Source: JADKAV01 sp963732355
GTDB lineage: Bacteria; Actinomycetota; Actinomycetes; S36-B12; UBA10799
Length of the DNA stretch: 64,000 nucleotides
Direction of reading: 5' to 3'
NCBI GenBank assembly: GCA_963732355.1
Contig: CAVSZD010000006.1
Coordinates: 1 to 64,000, forward strand
The translations under genes were made by a program, and so were the position numbers. Below the pieces are notes generated by a model that ran no database searches, was not told the origin of the DNA, and worked only from the letters and a program-made list of their open reading frames with translations. Of the stretch, positions 35,803 through 44,850 are shown one piece after another. Each line of letters starts with the position of its first letter. The stretch's first letter is position 1.

Positions 35803-36778
35803 TTTTCCTCCTGGGCGTTCGGTGCAGGACTACCTTGTCAGACTTTCGCAGCGCGCGAACACCGCCCGGCAGATCGATCGGACCTTGGCCCTTCCAGCGC
35901 TCCACCAGCGAGGCCACAGCAACCAGGTGATCGCGGGTGATAGCCCCCGCTGGACTGCCGGCGGCAAGTGCCATTCGCCGCAGAACCCGTAGGCGCACTG
36001 CGCGCGGCAGGTCCAGCTGCGCGACGTCGACGGACACCGGGTCGAGGTCGAAGTCGACCCCGTCGGCCCACTGGTCCAAGGCAGCGTTGTCCTCACGCAG
36101 CAGGGCCGCCGACCGGGCAAGTCCGAGCACGACGTCCGAACCCAGGTCGGCCTGCAGCTGCGGCAGGCTGTCGGTGCGCACCCTGACGCGGGCAAAACCG
36201 GGCTCGCTGTTGTGCGGGTCCTCGTGGGGTTCCAGGCCCGCCTCCCGACAGGCTTCACGGACCAGGTCGCGCCGCAGGTCCAGAAGTGGGCGCCGCAGGT
36301 CGGCACTCACCGGAGCCATGGCTGACAGGCTGCGCGCACCGGACCCGCGCGCCAGGCGCAGGAGAACCGTTTCGGCCTGGTCGTCAAGGGTGTGCGCCAG
36401 CAGAATTGCGCGTGCGCCCGTTTCCGCGGCGACTTCCCGCAGCGCCGCGTACCGGGCCGTTCGGGCCGCAGCCTCCATCCCCCCGCGGGTGCCGACTTCG
36501 ACGCGCCGCACAAAGACCGGCTCAAGCCCGAGGCCCCGGCATTGATCGGCAGCCACCTCGGCCACCGCGGCCGAACCGGACTGAAGCCCGTGGTCGATGA
36601 CAACTGCCCCCGCTCGGTGTCCACTGATCGCCGTGCCCGCGGCAAGGGCCAGGGAATCGGCACCACCGGAACACGCGACGAGGACCAGGTCCTGCTCGCC
36701 AAGGTCGCCCAAGCAGTCCCGCACGGCCCGGCGCACGGCAAGCAGCGCGGGCCCGGCCTTCAGGTCCGGCGAAGCCAC
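35792..36778 (-). CDS. tilS: tRNA(Ile)-lysidine synthase
   Basis: 328 residues: PP-loop ATP-binding motif VACSGGADSLAL, HTLDDQAETVLLRLARGSG and a C-terminal substrate-binding region rich in Leu and Arg. It attaches lysine to C34 of the CAU-anticodon tRNA-Ile and is essential. It starts with GTG, overlaps the DUF2342 gene by 19 bases and hpt by 11, so tilS-hpt and the upstream gene are one transcription unit. Confidence 0.94.
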   Translation of the reverse strand: MASPDLKAGPALLAVRRAVRDCLGDLGEQDLVLVACSGGADSLALAAGTAISGHRAGAVVIDHGLQSGSAAVAEVAADQCRGLGLEPVFVRRVEVGTRGGMEAAARTARYAALREVAAETGARAILLAHTLDDQAETVLLRLARGSGARSLSAMAPVSADLRRPLLDLRRDLVREACREAGLEPHEDPHNSEPGFARVRVRTDSLPQLQADLGSDVVLGLARSAALLREDNAALDQWADGVDFDLDPVSVDVAQLDLPRAVRLRVLRRMALAAGSPAGAITRDHLVAVASLVERWKGQGPIDLPGGVRALRKSDKVVLHRTPRRKSAR

Positions 36779-37776
36779 AGTTGCGGGTTCTCGATCTCGG
36801 CGCGGGACGGCAGATTCGCCGCCGACTCCCAGACGAGGTTGAGCCGGGGCATTCCCCCTTCAGCCAGCACTGCGCGCACGAAGCTCGCACCTTGGGCGTA
36901 CTGCCGGGCTTTGAGATCCATCCCCAGCAACCGCCGCAGGAAGCCTTCCCAGCCGGAGGTCCCCGCCGCGCGTCTCTGCTGGAACGCCGCGCGGATGAAC
37001 CGGACCGTGGGGATCGCTTTGGGTCCGACGTCGTCCATCACAACGTCGGCGTGGCCTTCGAGAAGGCTCATGACGGCTGTCAGGCGGTCGAACACGGCCT
37101 TCTGCTCCGGGGTTTGGAACGCGCCGATGATTCCGTCGGGTTCGTCGCCGGAGCGCATGGCCTTGACCGCCGCGGCAAGCCGGCCGAACAACTCGCTCGT
37201 GGTCATGTCGGCGAGGCGCATGTACTCGTGGATGTTGTCCAGCAGATGGTTGGTCAACCACGGCGCCGCGGCGAACTGGATCCGGTGGGTCTGCTCGTGG
37301 ACACAGACCCACAACCGGAAATCACGCGGGACCACGTCGAGGTGGCGTTCGACGGCCACGATGTTGGGTGCCACGAGCAGCAACCGCGGGTCGTCCTCGG
37401 TGAAGATCTCGAACTGCCCAAGCACCCGCGAGCCCACGAAACCGAGCACGAGACCCAGTTGGGCGCCGGTCAACCTCGCGCCCACGTTGCGGGCCAAGGC
37501 CGAGGACGACTCCAGACGCTCGGTCAGGGGTTCGCTGATCCGCTGGAAACTGTCGATGTTCGAGCGGATCCATTCCGGGCGGTCGACGACCTTGACGTCG
37601 CTGGCCAGGTACGCATTGAGCCCGGTGGTCTCCTGGACAAGTGGCGTGGCCTCGTTGGCCAAGTAGTACAACTCGGCAACGACCCGGTCGGCCTCTTCGG
37701 GTGTGAGCTTCGGACCGCCGCCCACCACCTTGGAGCCCAGCGCAGCGGCGAGGTTCCAGTCAACGGGGTCCGGCAT
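36760..37776 (-). CDS. Zinc-dependent metalloprotease (DUF2342 family)
   Basis: 338 residues matching the actinobacterial DUF2342 family, with HExxH as CVHEQTHRIQF and downstream GHADVVMDDVG. Often annotated as zinc-dependent metalloprotease or as coenzyme F420 biosynthesis-associated; no target is established. ATG at 37776 is six bases after TAGGGT. The position just upstream of tilS is conserved in many actinobacteria. Confidence 0.87.
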   Translation of the reverse strand: MPDPVDWNLAAALGSKVVGGGPKLTPEEADRVVAELYYLANEATPLVQETTGLNAYLASDVKVVDRPEWIRSNIDSFQRISEPLTERLESSSALARNVGARLTGAQLGLVLGFVGSRVLGQFEIFTEDDPRLLLVAPNIVAVERHLDVVPRDFRLWVCVHEQTHRIQFAAAPWLTNHLLDNIHEYMRLADMTTSELFGRLAAAVKAMRSGDEPDGIIGAFQTPEQKAVFDRLTAVMSLLEGHADVVMDDVGPKAIPTVRFIRAAFQQRRAAGTSGWEGFLRRLLGMDLKARQYAQGASFVRAVLAEGGMPRLNLVWESAANLPSRAEIENPQLWLRRT

Positions 37777-37782
37777 GCCTGA

Positions 37783-37788
37783 ACCCTA
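37783..37788 (-). promoter_or_regulatory. -10 hexamer TAGGGT of a putative leaderless promoter
   Basis: TAGGGT on the minus strand, six bases before the ATG at 37776. Probable promoter for the DUF2342-tilS-hpt unit. Confidence 0.45.
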
Positions 37789-37810
37789 ACCCGCAGGCGT
37801 CGGGCGTCCT

Positions 37811-37880
37811 GGTTAGAGGTTGTGGTCCTGGTTAGCGAATCCACGCGTGTTTTTGCTAACCAACCGCACAACCTCTAACC
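37811..37880. repeat. Intergenic palindrome, family A, copy 3
   Basis: 25 bp arms (37811-37835, 37856-37880) with a few internal mismatches and the conserved 20-base loop CGAATCCACGCGTGTTTTTG. The right arm includes the last Gly codon and the TAG stop codon of the MFS gene ending at 37875. Confidence 0.9.
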
Positions 37881-39125
37881 GGGACCGGCTTCTTCGCCGG
37901 GCAGGCCGGTGGTGTCGTCCATGTGGCGCAGCGAGGGCAGGAACCATGACCACACGCCCACGGCAGTGACGCCGCCGGCCATTATCAGGAACGCCTGCTG
38001 CAGGCCCAGAAACTCCACCAGCGGCCCGCTGATCAAGTACCCGATCGGGCCCGAGACGTAGGCAGCCGAGGTGAGCAGACCGACAACGCGACCTCGCATC
38101 GTGCCCGGGGACCGGTGCTGGATCATCAAGTTCACGACCGGGCCCACGGGCCCGTAGAACAGCCCGGCGAGCACGGCGAACGCCAACAGCAGCATGAAGG
38201 GCGGCAGCAGGGCCATGCCCAGCACCGCGAAACCGGCACCCGACATGGCCGTCACGAAAGCCAATCGCCGGCTGAAGCGATTACCCACGGCGCCGTAGAG
38301 CAGAGCGCCCACGATGCCTCCGGCTGACAAGGCCATGACCGTGATTCCGAGGCGTTCGGGCTGACCGAGCCCCTCGAAGTAGACGGGAAGCACGACCCCT
38401 TCGACCGGCAGCCAGAACCCGACGATCACCATGCTCACCAGGGCAACGGTGCGCAGGACCCGGTCGTCCCAGACGAAGCGGACGCCTTCCACCGTCGACG
38501 CCCACACCCCGGACGGCCGCTCATGTTCGGCAGGTCGCCCGGCCCCGGGGACCCGGACGGCGAACATGATGAGCGCTCCGACCAGGAACATGGCCGCAGA
38601 CAGCCAGAAGGTGGTGGTCGCGCCGAAGAAACCGATCGCCAGCCCTCCCACCCCCGGGCCGATCAGGTAGGCGGCGCCCCAGATCGCCTCGTGGATCCCG
38701 TTGGCGCGTTCCAGGCCCAGACCGGCAGTGCGCGCCGCTTCGGGCAACATCGACTCACGGGCGCTGATCCCCGCCGGGTCGAACACCGCCCCGAGCACCG
38801 CCAAAGCAGCCAGCGGCCAGAACGTCAGGTCGAACCAGATACTCAGAATCGGCACCAGCGCGACGGAGGTCATCGACAACAGGTCGGACACCACTGCGAC
38901 CTTGCGCCTGCCGACGATGTCCACGAACACACCTGCGAACAAGAACGAGACCAGCAACGGCAGGGCGGTGATCGCGCCGAGCAGACCTGCCGCACTTGCC
39001 GACCCCGTCAATTCCAGGATCAGCCAGGGAAAGGCGATCATCGAGATCCCGTTGGCCGTCCCGCTGAACACCGTCGCGGACTCCAGCGCCACGAAGGGCA
39101 GCCATCGCCGGCCGGGGATCACCAT
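37875..39125 (-). CDS. MFS transporter, DHA3-type
   Basis: 416 residues with about 12 hydrophobic segments, motif VDIVGRRKVAVVSDLL between segments 2 and 3 and PEAARTAGLGLERANGIHEA in the middle, resembling DHA3 drug exporters such as MefA/enterobactin exporter relatives. The ATG at 39125 has no strong RBS and GTG/ATG starts a little further in are possible. Its stop codon is supplied by palindrome A copy 3. Substrate unknown. Confidence 0.85.
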   Translation of the reverse strand: MVIPGRRWLPFVALESATVFSGTANGISMIAFPWLILELTGSASAAGLLGAITALPLLVSFLFAGVFVDIVGRRKVAVVSDLLSMTSVALVPILSIWFDLTFWPLAALAVLGAVFDPAGISARESMLPEAARTAGLGLERANGIHEAIWGAAYLIGPGVGGLAIGFFGATTTFWLSAAMFLVGALIMFAVRVPGAGRPAEHERPSGVWASTVEGVRFVWDDRVLRTVALVSMVIVGFWLPVEGVVLPVYFEGLGQPERLGITVMALSAGGIVGALLYGAVGNRFSRRLAFVTAMSGAGFAVLGMALLPPFMLLLAFAVLAGLFYGPVGPVVNLMIQHRSPGTMRGRVVGLLTSAAYVSGPIGYLISGPLVEFLGLQQAFLIMAGGVTAVGVWSWFLPSLRHMDDTTGLPGEEAGPG

Positions 39126-39149
39126 GAGGGCATTCTCGTCCCGGCCTTA

Positions 39150-39845
39150 TCACCCAGCGGCAGGCGGCTCGCAGATCGTTCGCAGCACCAGCTCGAGTTC
39201 CGCGGTCGCCTCCGCGATCTTCTGACCAGCCGGTTCGTGCCAACCGGGACCGAGTTCGTGGGGATCGGGGATGTCGTCCGGATGGGGCTCGTCGCCGCCC
39301 TTACGGCGTCGGAATCTTCCCTGCGGTTCGGCCGGCGCCGGAGCCGGTGCCAGGCCGCGAGCCGCGTCGAGCTCAGCCACCAGCCAAGCCGGCGTTTGTT
39401 CCCCCGCTTCGGGCAGGGGCACCACGAACAGTCGTTGATCGCCCTCCTCGAACCGTTCGGTCCAGCCTTGCGGGTCTGCGGCTCGCTCTTGGGCGGCCTC
39501 GAGCATGCCCGAGGAGACGAGCCAGGCCGCGAGCCTGCCGGCTTGCACGATGGTGAAGGTCTTGGCCCGCGCGCCGGGGTCCAAGGACATGACGGTGGCC
39601 TGGTGTCCGCGCGCCGCAGTCAGAACCAGGTCGGCCCACTCGACGAGCTCGGCAGTCAGGGACTGCGAGTGGTGCACCGACTCCCGCTCTCGTAACGCCG
39701 GTGCCATCGAACAACCGGGAGCCCCGACGACGGCGTTCGTGCCCGCAGAACGGACCTCAACCCCGGCGATCTGGGCGTCGGTCAGCAGCGCGGCGGCCGA
39801 CGGCGACCGGCAGATGTTGGCTGTGCAGACGTACAGAATCCTCAC
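39150..39845 (-). CDS. Low molecular weight protein tyrosine phosphatase-like protein
   Basis: 231 residues. The N-terminus VRILYVCTANICRSPSAA gives the CxxxxxR phosphate loop of LMW phosphatases and arsenate reductases. The C-terminal ~100 residues are an unusual Pro- and charge-rich extension (PAPAPAEPQGRFRRRKGGDE) and a helical end, longer than the 150-160 residues typical of the family. GTG at 39845 follows GAGGGGG. Enzyme activity likely, targets unknown; a role in capsule or cell envelope regulation is a general family guess. Confidence 0.82.
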   Translation of the reverse strand: MRILYVCTANICRSPSAAALLTDAQIAGVEVRSAGTNAVVGAPGCSMAPALRERESVHHSQSLTAELVEWADLVLTAARGHQATVMSLDPGARAKTFTIVQAGRLAAWLVSSGMLEAAQERAADPQGWTERFEEGDQRLFVVPLPEAGEQTPAWLVAELDAARGLAPAPAPAEPQGRFRRRKGGDEPHPDDIPDPHELGPGWHEPAGQKIAEATAELELVLRTICEPPAAG

Positions 39846-39962
39846 GCGACCCCCTCGGCGCCATTGTGCACTGTCTGGCCAGTAGGGGGCACACCGCCAG
39901 TTTGTGGCCAAATGACCCTGCTCGGGCGCAGACTGGTACCACCACTGGAAGGGGTGCCCATT

Positions 39963-40610
39963 TTGTTCAGCACACGCTGGGTCGCGGCACTCGTTGCGGC
40001 AGTTCTGCCGGGAATGGGCATGGTGACCGCGCCGGGGACGGCCACAACAGTCAGCGAGCGTATCCCCGGCAGGACTCTGGTGGTCAAGGTCGGCGGCACG
40101 TCCGATACGCCCGCGACGGTCAAGATCACCGGCCCGAAGGGCTTCACCACGCGGCTCGTGGTCCGTGGTCGGGAGCGACTGAAGAACCTGAGCCCGGGCC
40201 GCTACACCCTCACCGCGTTGAAGGTGGGGAAGGCCAAGGCCACCGATCGCGTACAGACGGTCCGGGTGCGTAAGGCGGCCGGGGCCAAGGTGCAGTTCAG
40301 CTACCGAGTCACAGCGCCGGACGTCACACCGCCCTCGACGGTCACCAACCTGCGCGCTGTGCAGGTGACCGCAACGTCCATCCGGCTGGCGTGGACCAAC
40401 CCGCCCGATGGGGACTTCCTGCAGGTGCAGGTGCGCCGCTCCGGCGGGACGGGCGCCGAGCCCGGTGACCTTGTGCTTGACCAGGACGGCAAGGGGTTGG
40501 TGGAGACTGGGCTGGTACCCAACACCGATTACACGTATGCGGTGGCCACCGAGGATGAGACGGGCAACCTGTCCGCGGAGGTTTCGATCAAGGTCCGCAC
40601 GCTGGGGTAG
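39963..40610 (+). CDS. Secreted fibronectin type III protein
   Basis: About 215 residues: a signal peptide (WVAALVAAVLPGMGMV), a basic beta domain (GRTLVVKVGGTSDTPATVKI, LSPGRYTLTAL) and one FN3 domain (PPSTVTNLRAVQVTATSIRL, TDYTYAVATEDETGNLS). TTG at 39963 is proposed because GGAAGGGG is well placed; GTG at 39954 is an alternative. Likely a cell-surface binding protein. It ends 10 bp before palindrome B copy 2. Confidence 0.75.
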   Translation: MFSTRWVAALVAAVLPGMGMVTAPGTATTVSERIPGRTLVVKVGGTSDTPATVKITGPKGFTTRLVVRGRERLKNLSPGRYTLTALKVGKAKATDRVQTVRVRKAAGAKVQFSYRVTAPDVTPPSTVTNLRAVQVTATSIRLAWTNPPDGDFLQVQVRRSGGTGAEPGDLVLDQDGKGLVETGLVPNTDYTYAVATEDETGNLSAEVSIKVRTLG

Positions 40611-40620
40611 GGGTCTGCCG

Positions 40621-40712
40621 GTGTCCGGATTTGCAGGTTGATCAAGCCGGTAGGCAGAAATCCCCCCAAGGATGACCCACCACTCGTCCAATGAACCTGC
40701 AGATCCGGACAC
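40621..40712. repeat. Intergenic palindrome, family B, copy 2
   Basis: 92 bp, ends GTGTCCGGATTTGCAGG and its inverted counterpart ending ATCCGGACAC. Inner arm TTGATCA faces AATGAACC, giving the same polarity as copy 3. The ~45-base centre is unrelated to the other copies. Between convergent genes. Confidence 0.92.
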
Positions 40713-40715
40713 GGT

Positions 40716-41630
40716 TCAGGGCCGCCAGCCCCGAGCAATCAAGTTGATCTCGGTATCGGACAGGACTTTCTCCGGATCGCTCAGCACCTCGTCGACCCAG
40801 AACCGGATGAGCACGGTCCCGCAACCATGTACGGCGTTCTGCCTGGTGGTGTCGTTGTGACGCTGCTCCTTGGTGCTGTGGAACTCCTCGGAGTCGATCT
40901 CCACGCCCAGGGCGAACTCCTCCCAGTACCCGTCGAGCTTCTTCCAGCCGGCGTGGGTAAGCAGCCGATGTTGCAGAACCGGAGTCGGCAGCGGGGACTC
41001 GTGCATGAGCCGCCAGAACTTCGCCTCACCACCGGATTCCGCCCCGGCCTCGGCTTCCTCGGCCAGCTGCCGCATCGCACCGAGGCTCCGGCGCGGGAAT
41101 CCAGATGTATCGGCAAGCTGCCGCGGGGTGACCAGCCCTTCCTTCACGGCCTGCATCGTGGGAAACCTCAAGTCATCGAGAGTCATCTGATTCACAGCGC
41201 CGACGATCGCCTCACGAACCCCCACAACAGGAAGCCCGTACTGCTGCTCCATCGCAGACGGCCGGCGTTGGTGGACACGCACCAAAGGGTGACTGCGCGC
41301 ACCGGAACGCGGCACTGAGACATGCACGGGCGAAGGCAGCGGCCTCTTGAGCAGACCCCACAGCCACAGCGCAGACGAGTGGCTCACCGCAGCGTCAGTA
41401 CCCGCGAAGAGTAGGGACGCCTTCAGCCTGCTGAGATCATCCAACTGCGCGTAGGGCGCCGAGTACACCCCGGGCAGACACTCCGTCACTGATTCATCGG
41501 CTACGCGCCTGCGCAGCCAACGCTGACCCACGAGCTCGCGCAGGTCCCCCCGGGAGACGACCGTCTGCTCAGCCAACAGCCTCAAGACCGCCTGCATTTG
41601 ATCCACATTCGACCTTTGCCGCGTCGTCAC
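40716..41630 (-). CDS. AbiEi-like HTH plus DUF559-like protein
   Basis: 304 residues. The N-terminal ~60 residues resemble AbiEi_4-type winged-helix antitoxin domains (VSRGDLRELVGQRWLRRRVADE, ECLPGVYSAP). The C-terminal part carries a Vsr/DUF559-like core, GVEIDSEEFHSTKEQRHNDT and a final IRFWVDEVLSDPEKV. Such proteins are common in actinobacteria, usually without a toxin partner; their role is not established. The GTG start at 41630 lacks a strong RBS. Flanked on both sides by family B palindromes. Confidence 0.72.
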   Translation of the reverse strand: MTTRQRSNVDQMQAVLRLLAEQTVVSRGDLRELVGQRWLRRRVADESVTECLPGVYSAPYAQLDDLSRLKASLLFAGTDAAVSHSSALWLWGLLKRPLPSPVHVSVPRSGARSHPLVRVHQRRPSAMEQQYGLPVVGVREAIVGAVNQMTLDDLRFPTMQAVKEGLVTPRQLADTSGFPRRSLGAMRQLAEEAEAGAESGGEAKFWRLMHESPLPTPVLQHRLLTHAGWKKLDGYWEEFALGVEIDSEEFHSTKEQRHNDTTRQNAVHGCGTVLIRFWVDEVLSDPEKVLSDTEINLIARGWRP

Positions 41631-41672
41631 CCCGGGATCAATGGGCTTCGAGCAATCTGTGGATGAGAGGTT

Positions 41673-41764
41673 GTGTCCGGATTTGCAGGTTGATCATGCG
41701 CTCCAACCAATGTCCAAGCGTGGAGGGACCCGAAACGGCCGAATGAGCCTGCAGATCCGGACAC
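41673..41764. repeat. Intergenic palindrome, family B, copy 3
   Basis: 92 bp, same ends and same polarity as copy 2, with TTGATCA on the left and GAATGAGCC on the right, and a different centre. It lies between divergent genes, ending 19 bp before the -10 of the HerA-like gene, so it cannot be acting only as a terminator. Confidence 0.92.
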
Positions 41765-41782
41765 CGCCGAGGCGCCATCCCG

Positions 41783-41788
41783 TAGATT
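41783..41788 (+). promoter_or_regulatory. -10 hexamer TAGATT of a putative leaderless promoter
   Basis: TAGATT, six bases, then the GTG of the HerA-like gene at 41795. Confidence 0.45.
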
Positions 41789-41794
41789 CACACC

Positions 41795-44107
41795 GTGGCT
41801 GAACTGCTCCTCGGGCGCGCGCCCGAAACCAACGCCGACGTGAGCGTCAAGACCGACGACCTGGTCACCCATGCCGTGATCGTGGGGATGACCGGGTCCG
41901 GTAAGACCGGCCTGGGGATCGGGCTGATCGAGGAGTGCCTGAATGCTGGCGTCCCGTGTCTGCTCATCGACCCCAAGGGCGACCTGACGAACCTGGCGCT
42001 GGTGTTCCCCGGGTTGTCCGGACCGGAGTTCGAACCCTGGGTCGACCCGGCCCAAGCCAAAGCCACCGGCGTCACCGAATTCGCCGCGGCACAGGCCGCG
42101 ATGTGGAAGGACGGCCTGGCACCGTGGGGAATCGCCGAGCCACAAATGGCGCAGTTCAAGGCCAAGTTCGACGTCGCCATCTTCACGCCCGGCAGCAACG
42201 CGGGCATCTCCCTGAACGTGCTCGGGTCGCTGCAGGCCCCGCAGACCGACGACCAGGAAGTCGTCACCGACGAGATCGAGGGGTACGTCACCAGCCTGCT
42301 GTCGGTGGTGGGGATCAGTGCGGACCCCTTGAGCAGCCGCGAGCACATCCTGCTGTCCAACCTCATCGCCTCGGCGTGGGCGGCCGGCGAGGACATCGAC
42401 CTGCCCACGCTGCTGGCCCGCGTGAACCAACCCCCGATGCGCAAACTCGGCGTGTTCGAACTCGACGAGTTCTTCCCCCCGAAGGAGCGGCTGGCCTTCG
42501 CGATGCGGCTCAACGCTGTGCTCGCCGCACCCACCTTCGCGAACTGGATCACCGGTCAGCCCATCGATATCGCCTCCATGCTGTGGACCCCGGACGGCAA
42601 GCCGCGGGCCGCCATCGTCACCACCGCGCACCTCTCGGATGAGGACCGGCAGAGCGCCACGTCGCTGGTCTTGAGCAAGTTCGTCACCTGGATGCGCAGA
42701 CAGAGCGGGACCACGGACTTGCGCGCGCTGCTCTACATGGACGAGGTCGCCGGTTACTTGCCGCCCACAGCCAACCCCCCGACCAAGAAGCCGATCATGC
42801 TGCTCATGAAGCAGGCCCGGGCGTTCGGAGTCGGTGTCGTGCTGAGCACGCAGAACCCCGTGGACGTCGACTACAAAGCCATCAGCAACGCAGGCACCTG
42901 GCTGATCGGGCGGCTGACCACCGAGAACGACAAGGCACGTTTGCTCGAGGGCATGTCGAGCGCGGCGGGTGGAGTCGATGTCAAAGCCATCTCCGAGCAG
43001 ATCTCAGGTTTGGGCAAGCGGCAATTCCTCGTGCGCAAAGCCGGCGCCAACCAGCCCGAACTGTTCGCCACCCGCTGGGCGCGGTCGTACCTGCGCGGGC
43101 CGATGACGCGCGACCAGATCCAGCAGGTGATGGCCGGTGCGCCCGTCGCAGCGACCCCCGCGCCAGCCGTGCCTGAGCAGGTCCCCGAACCCGACGCCGC
43201 TCACGACGAGACTCCCGTCATGCCCGCCGTGGCCGACGGCACCACCGTGTCCTACCTCGACCCGGCCGCGGCCTGGGCCTCGCAGGTCGGGGCAGTCGCG
43301 CCAGCATCCACCGGACCCCGGCTCGAGGCCGCGGCCGTGGCCCGAGTGGTCTTGCGGTACCAGTTGGCGAAGGCCGACCTCGTTCACGACGAGGAATACG
43401 AAGCGGTGATCCATCCACTGCCCGAGCAGACCGTTTCGATCAGCCCACTGACCGTCGACTACGACGACCGCGACCTGCTCGCAGCAGCGCCCGCCAACGC
43501 CCGGTACGTGATCCCGGCGGCGAAGATCGGGCAGAAGACCTATTGGACAACTGCGCAGAAGGACCTCGCCGATCACCTGGTCGCCAGCGAGGCGATGCAG
43601 ATCCAGCACAACCCCGACCTCAAACTCTATTCGCGCGCCGGGGAGTCACCCGAGGATTTCGCGCTGCGCTGCCAGCAGGCCGCGATGACCGAAGCCGACA
43701 AGAAGGCGGCCGCGCTGCAGAAGAAGTACGACGCCAAACTGCGCGCGTTGCAGACCCGGCTGAATACGGCCAGCACCCAAGCCGCCCAGGCCAAGCAGAC
43801 CGGACTGATGGATTCGGCCACATCCGTACTCGGGGGTTTCCTCAGCGGGCGCAAGTCGGTGTCCAGCATCACGGCGGCTGCGCGGCGCGTCCAGACCGCG
43901 CAGAACCGGGCCGCCACCGCTGCGGGCAAGGTGGATGATCTGCAGGCGCAATTGAGCGACGTTGAAGTGGAACTGACCGGCGAACTGGCGACTCTCAAGG
44001 CTGACTGGGATGCCAAGGCGCTCAACGTCACGCCCGTTGATGTGACCTTGAAACGCACCCAGATCCGGGTCACGGATTTGCGGCTGGTCTGGGTGCCGGT
44101 GGGCTGA
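41795..44107 (+). CDS. HerA/DUF853-type helicase-like ATPase
   Basis: 770 residues of the DUF853 family of HerA/FtsK-like ATPases: Walker A GMTGSGKTGLG near residue 30, Walker B-like ALLYMDEVAGYLPP around 310 and LSTQNPVDVDYKAISNAGTW. The C-terminal third has a long helical, Ala/Gln-rich coiled-coil region (ALQKKYDAKLRALQTRLNTA). HerA enzymes translocate DNA in repair or packaging; the role of DUF853 members is unclear. GTG at 41795 is six bases after TAGATT. No NurA partner is nearby. Confidence 0.85.
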   Translation: MAELLLGRAPETNADVSVKTDDLVTHAVIVGMTGSGKTGLGIGLIEECLNAGVPCLLIDPKGDLTNLALVFPGLSGPEFEPWVDPAQAKATGVTEFAAAQAAMWKDGLAPWGIAEPQMAQFKAKFDVAIFTPGSNAGISLNVLGSLQAPQTDDQEVVTDEIEGYVTSLLSVVGISADPLSSREHILLSNLIASAWAAGEDIDLPTLLARVNQPPMRKLGVFELDEFFPPKERLAFAMRLNAVLAAPTFANWITGQPIDIASMLWTPDGKPRAAIVTTAHLSDEDRQSATSLVLSKFVTWMRRQSGTTDLRALLYMDEVAGYLPPTANPPTKKPIMLLMKQARAFGVGVVLSTQNPVDVDYKAISNAGTWLIGRLTTENDKARLLEGMSSAAGGVDVKAISEQISGLGKRQFLVRKAGANQPELFATRWARSYLRGPMTRDQIQQVMAGAPVAATPAPAVPEQVPEPDAAHDETPVMPAVADGTTVSYLDPAAAWASQVGAVAPASTGPRLEAAAVARVVLRYQLAKADLVHDEEYEAVIHPLPEQTVSISPLTVDYDDRDLLAAAPANARYVIPAAKIGQKTYWTTAQKDLADHLVASEAMQIQHNPDLKLYSRAGESPEDFALRCQQAAMTEADKKAAALQKKYDAKLRALQTRLNTASTQAAQAKQTGLMDSATSVLGGFLSGRKSVSSITAAARRVQTAQNRAATAAGKVDDLQAQLSDVEVELTGELATLKADWDAKALNVTPVDVTLKRTQIRVTDLRLVWVPVG

Positions 44108-44131
44108 GGGCGCGCCGCACGCCGCGGTCAT

Positions 44132-44137
44132 TACCCT
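44132..44137 (+). promoter_or_regulatory. -10 hexamer TACCCT of a putative leaderless promoter
   Basis: TACCCT, seven bases, then the ATG of the deformylase gene at 44145. Confidence 0.4.
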
Positions 44138-44144
44138 GGAACCG

Positions 44145-44693
44145 ATGACTGACCGCGAACCCGGCTTCCTCGGCCTTGCAGGCACTGTGCGCCCCATCGT
44201 GCAGGTGGGCGACCCCGTGCTGTCCACCCGTTGCGCGGCGGTGACCGACTTCGACGAATCGCTGCACCAACTGCTCGCGGACATGTTCGCCAGCATGTAC
44301 GCCGCCGACGGGGTGGGGCTCGCCGCGAACCAGATCGGCGTGGGCTTGCGGGTCTTCGTGTACGACTGCCCGGACGACAAGCAGGTCTACCACCGCGGCG
44401 TGATGATCAACCCCACACTTGTGCCGCCAGCCGAACGCCGCCTTGACGAGGACGAGGAAGGTTGTTTGTCGGTCCGTCACCAGTTCCACCCCCTGGCCCG
44501 TCCGGACTTCGCGACAGTGACAGGTTTCGACCACACCGGCGCCCCGGTCGAGGCCTCGGGCGACGGCCTGCTGGCGCGATGCCTGCAGCACGAGTACGAC
44601 CACCTCGAGGGGATGCTCTACATCGACCGGCTTTCGGCGCGGGCCCGCAAGAAGGTGCTCAAGGCCTGGGCCGAGGAGCACCAGGCGCTGTAG
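44145..44693 (+). CDS. def: Peptide deformylase
   Basis: 182 residues with all three family motifs: GVGLAANQIGV, EGCLSV (metal-binding Cys) and HEYDHLEGML (HExxH). It removes the formyl group from nascent proteins. The C-terminus ends in a basic helix (ARARKKVLKAWAEEH). It is a stand-alone gene after the HerA-like gene; a degenerate family D palindrome begins 14 bp past its stop. Confidence 0.94.
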   Translation: MTDREPGFLGLAGTVRPIVQVGDPVLSTRCAAVTDFDESLHQLLADMFASMYAADGVGLAANQIGVGLRVFVYDCPDDKQVYHRGVMINPTLVPPAERRLDEDEEGCLSVRHQFHPLARPDFATVTGFDHTGAPVEASGDGLLARCLQHEYDHLEGMLYIDRLSARARKKVLKAWAEEHQAL

Positions 44694-44707
44694 CCCCTCC
44701 CCCGCCG

Positions 44708-44755
44708 CTTTTGGTGACAAAACGACCAGTGAGTGGTCACTTCTTCACCAGAAGG
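44708..44755. repeat. Intergenic palindrome, family D, copy 2 (diverged)
   Basis: The right side is the reverse complement of CCTTCTGGTGAAGAAGTGACC. The left side is a diverged partner (CTTTTGGTGACAAAACG). In the centre GACCA-GTGAG-TGGTC is a perfect small hairpin. Between def and the FAD oxidoreductase gene. Confidence 0.7.
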
Positions 44756-44850
44756 CCAGCCGCCGGTCAGATCAGGCGTACTTGGGAACCCAACGTCACG
44801 AGCCGGCCAAGCAGCCATCGGGCCGACGGCAAGTGTGCTTGGCTCGAAGT

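Noticed and set aside
40716..41630. AbiEi/DUF559 gene as half of a toxin-antitoxin pair
   Set aside because: No AbiEii-like gene adjoins it; the nucleotidyltransferase at 13453 has its own XRE partner 27 kb away.
44708..44755. Riboswitch before the FAD oxidoreductase
   Set aside because: The structure is explained as a diverged family D palindrome and shows no known aptamer core.
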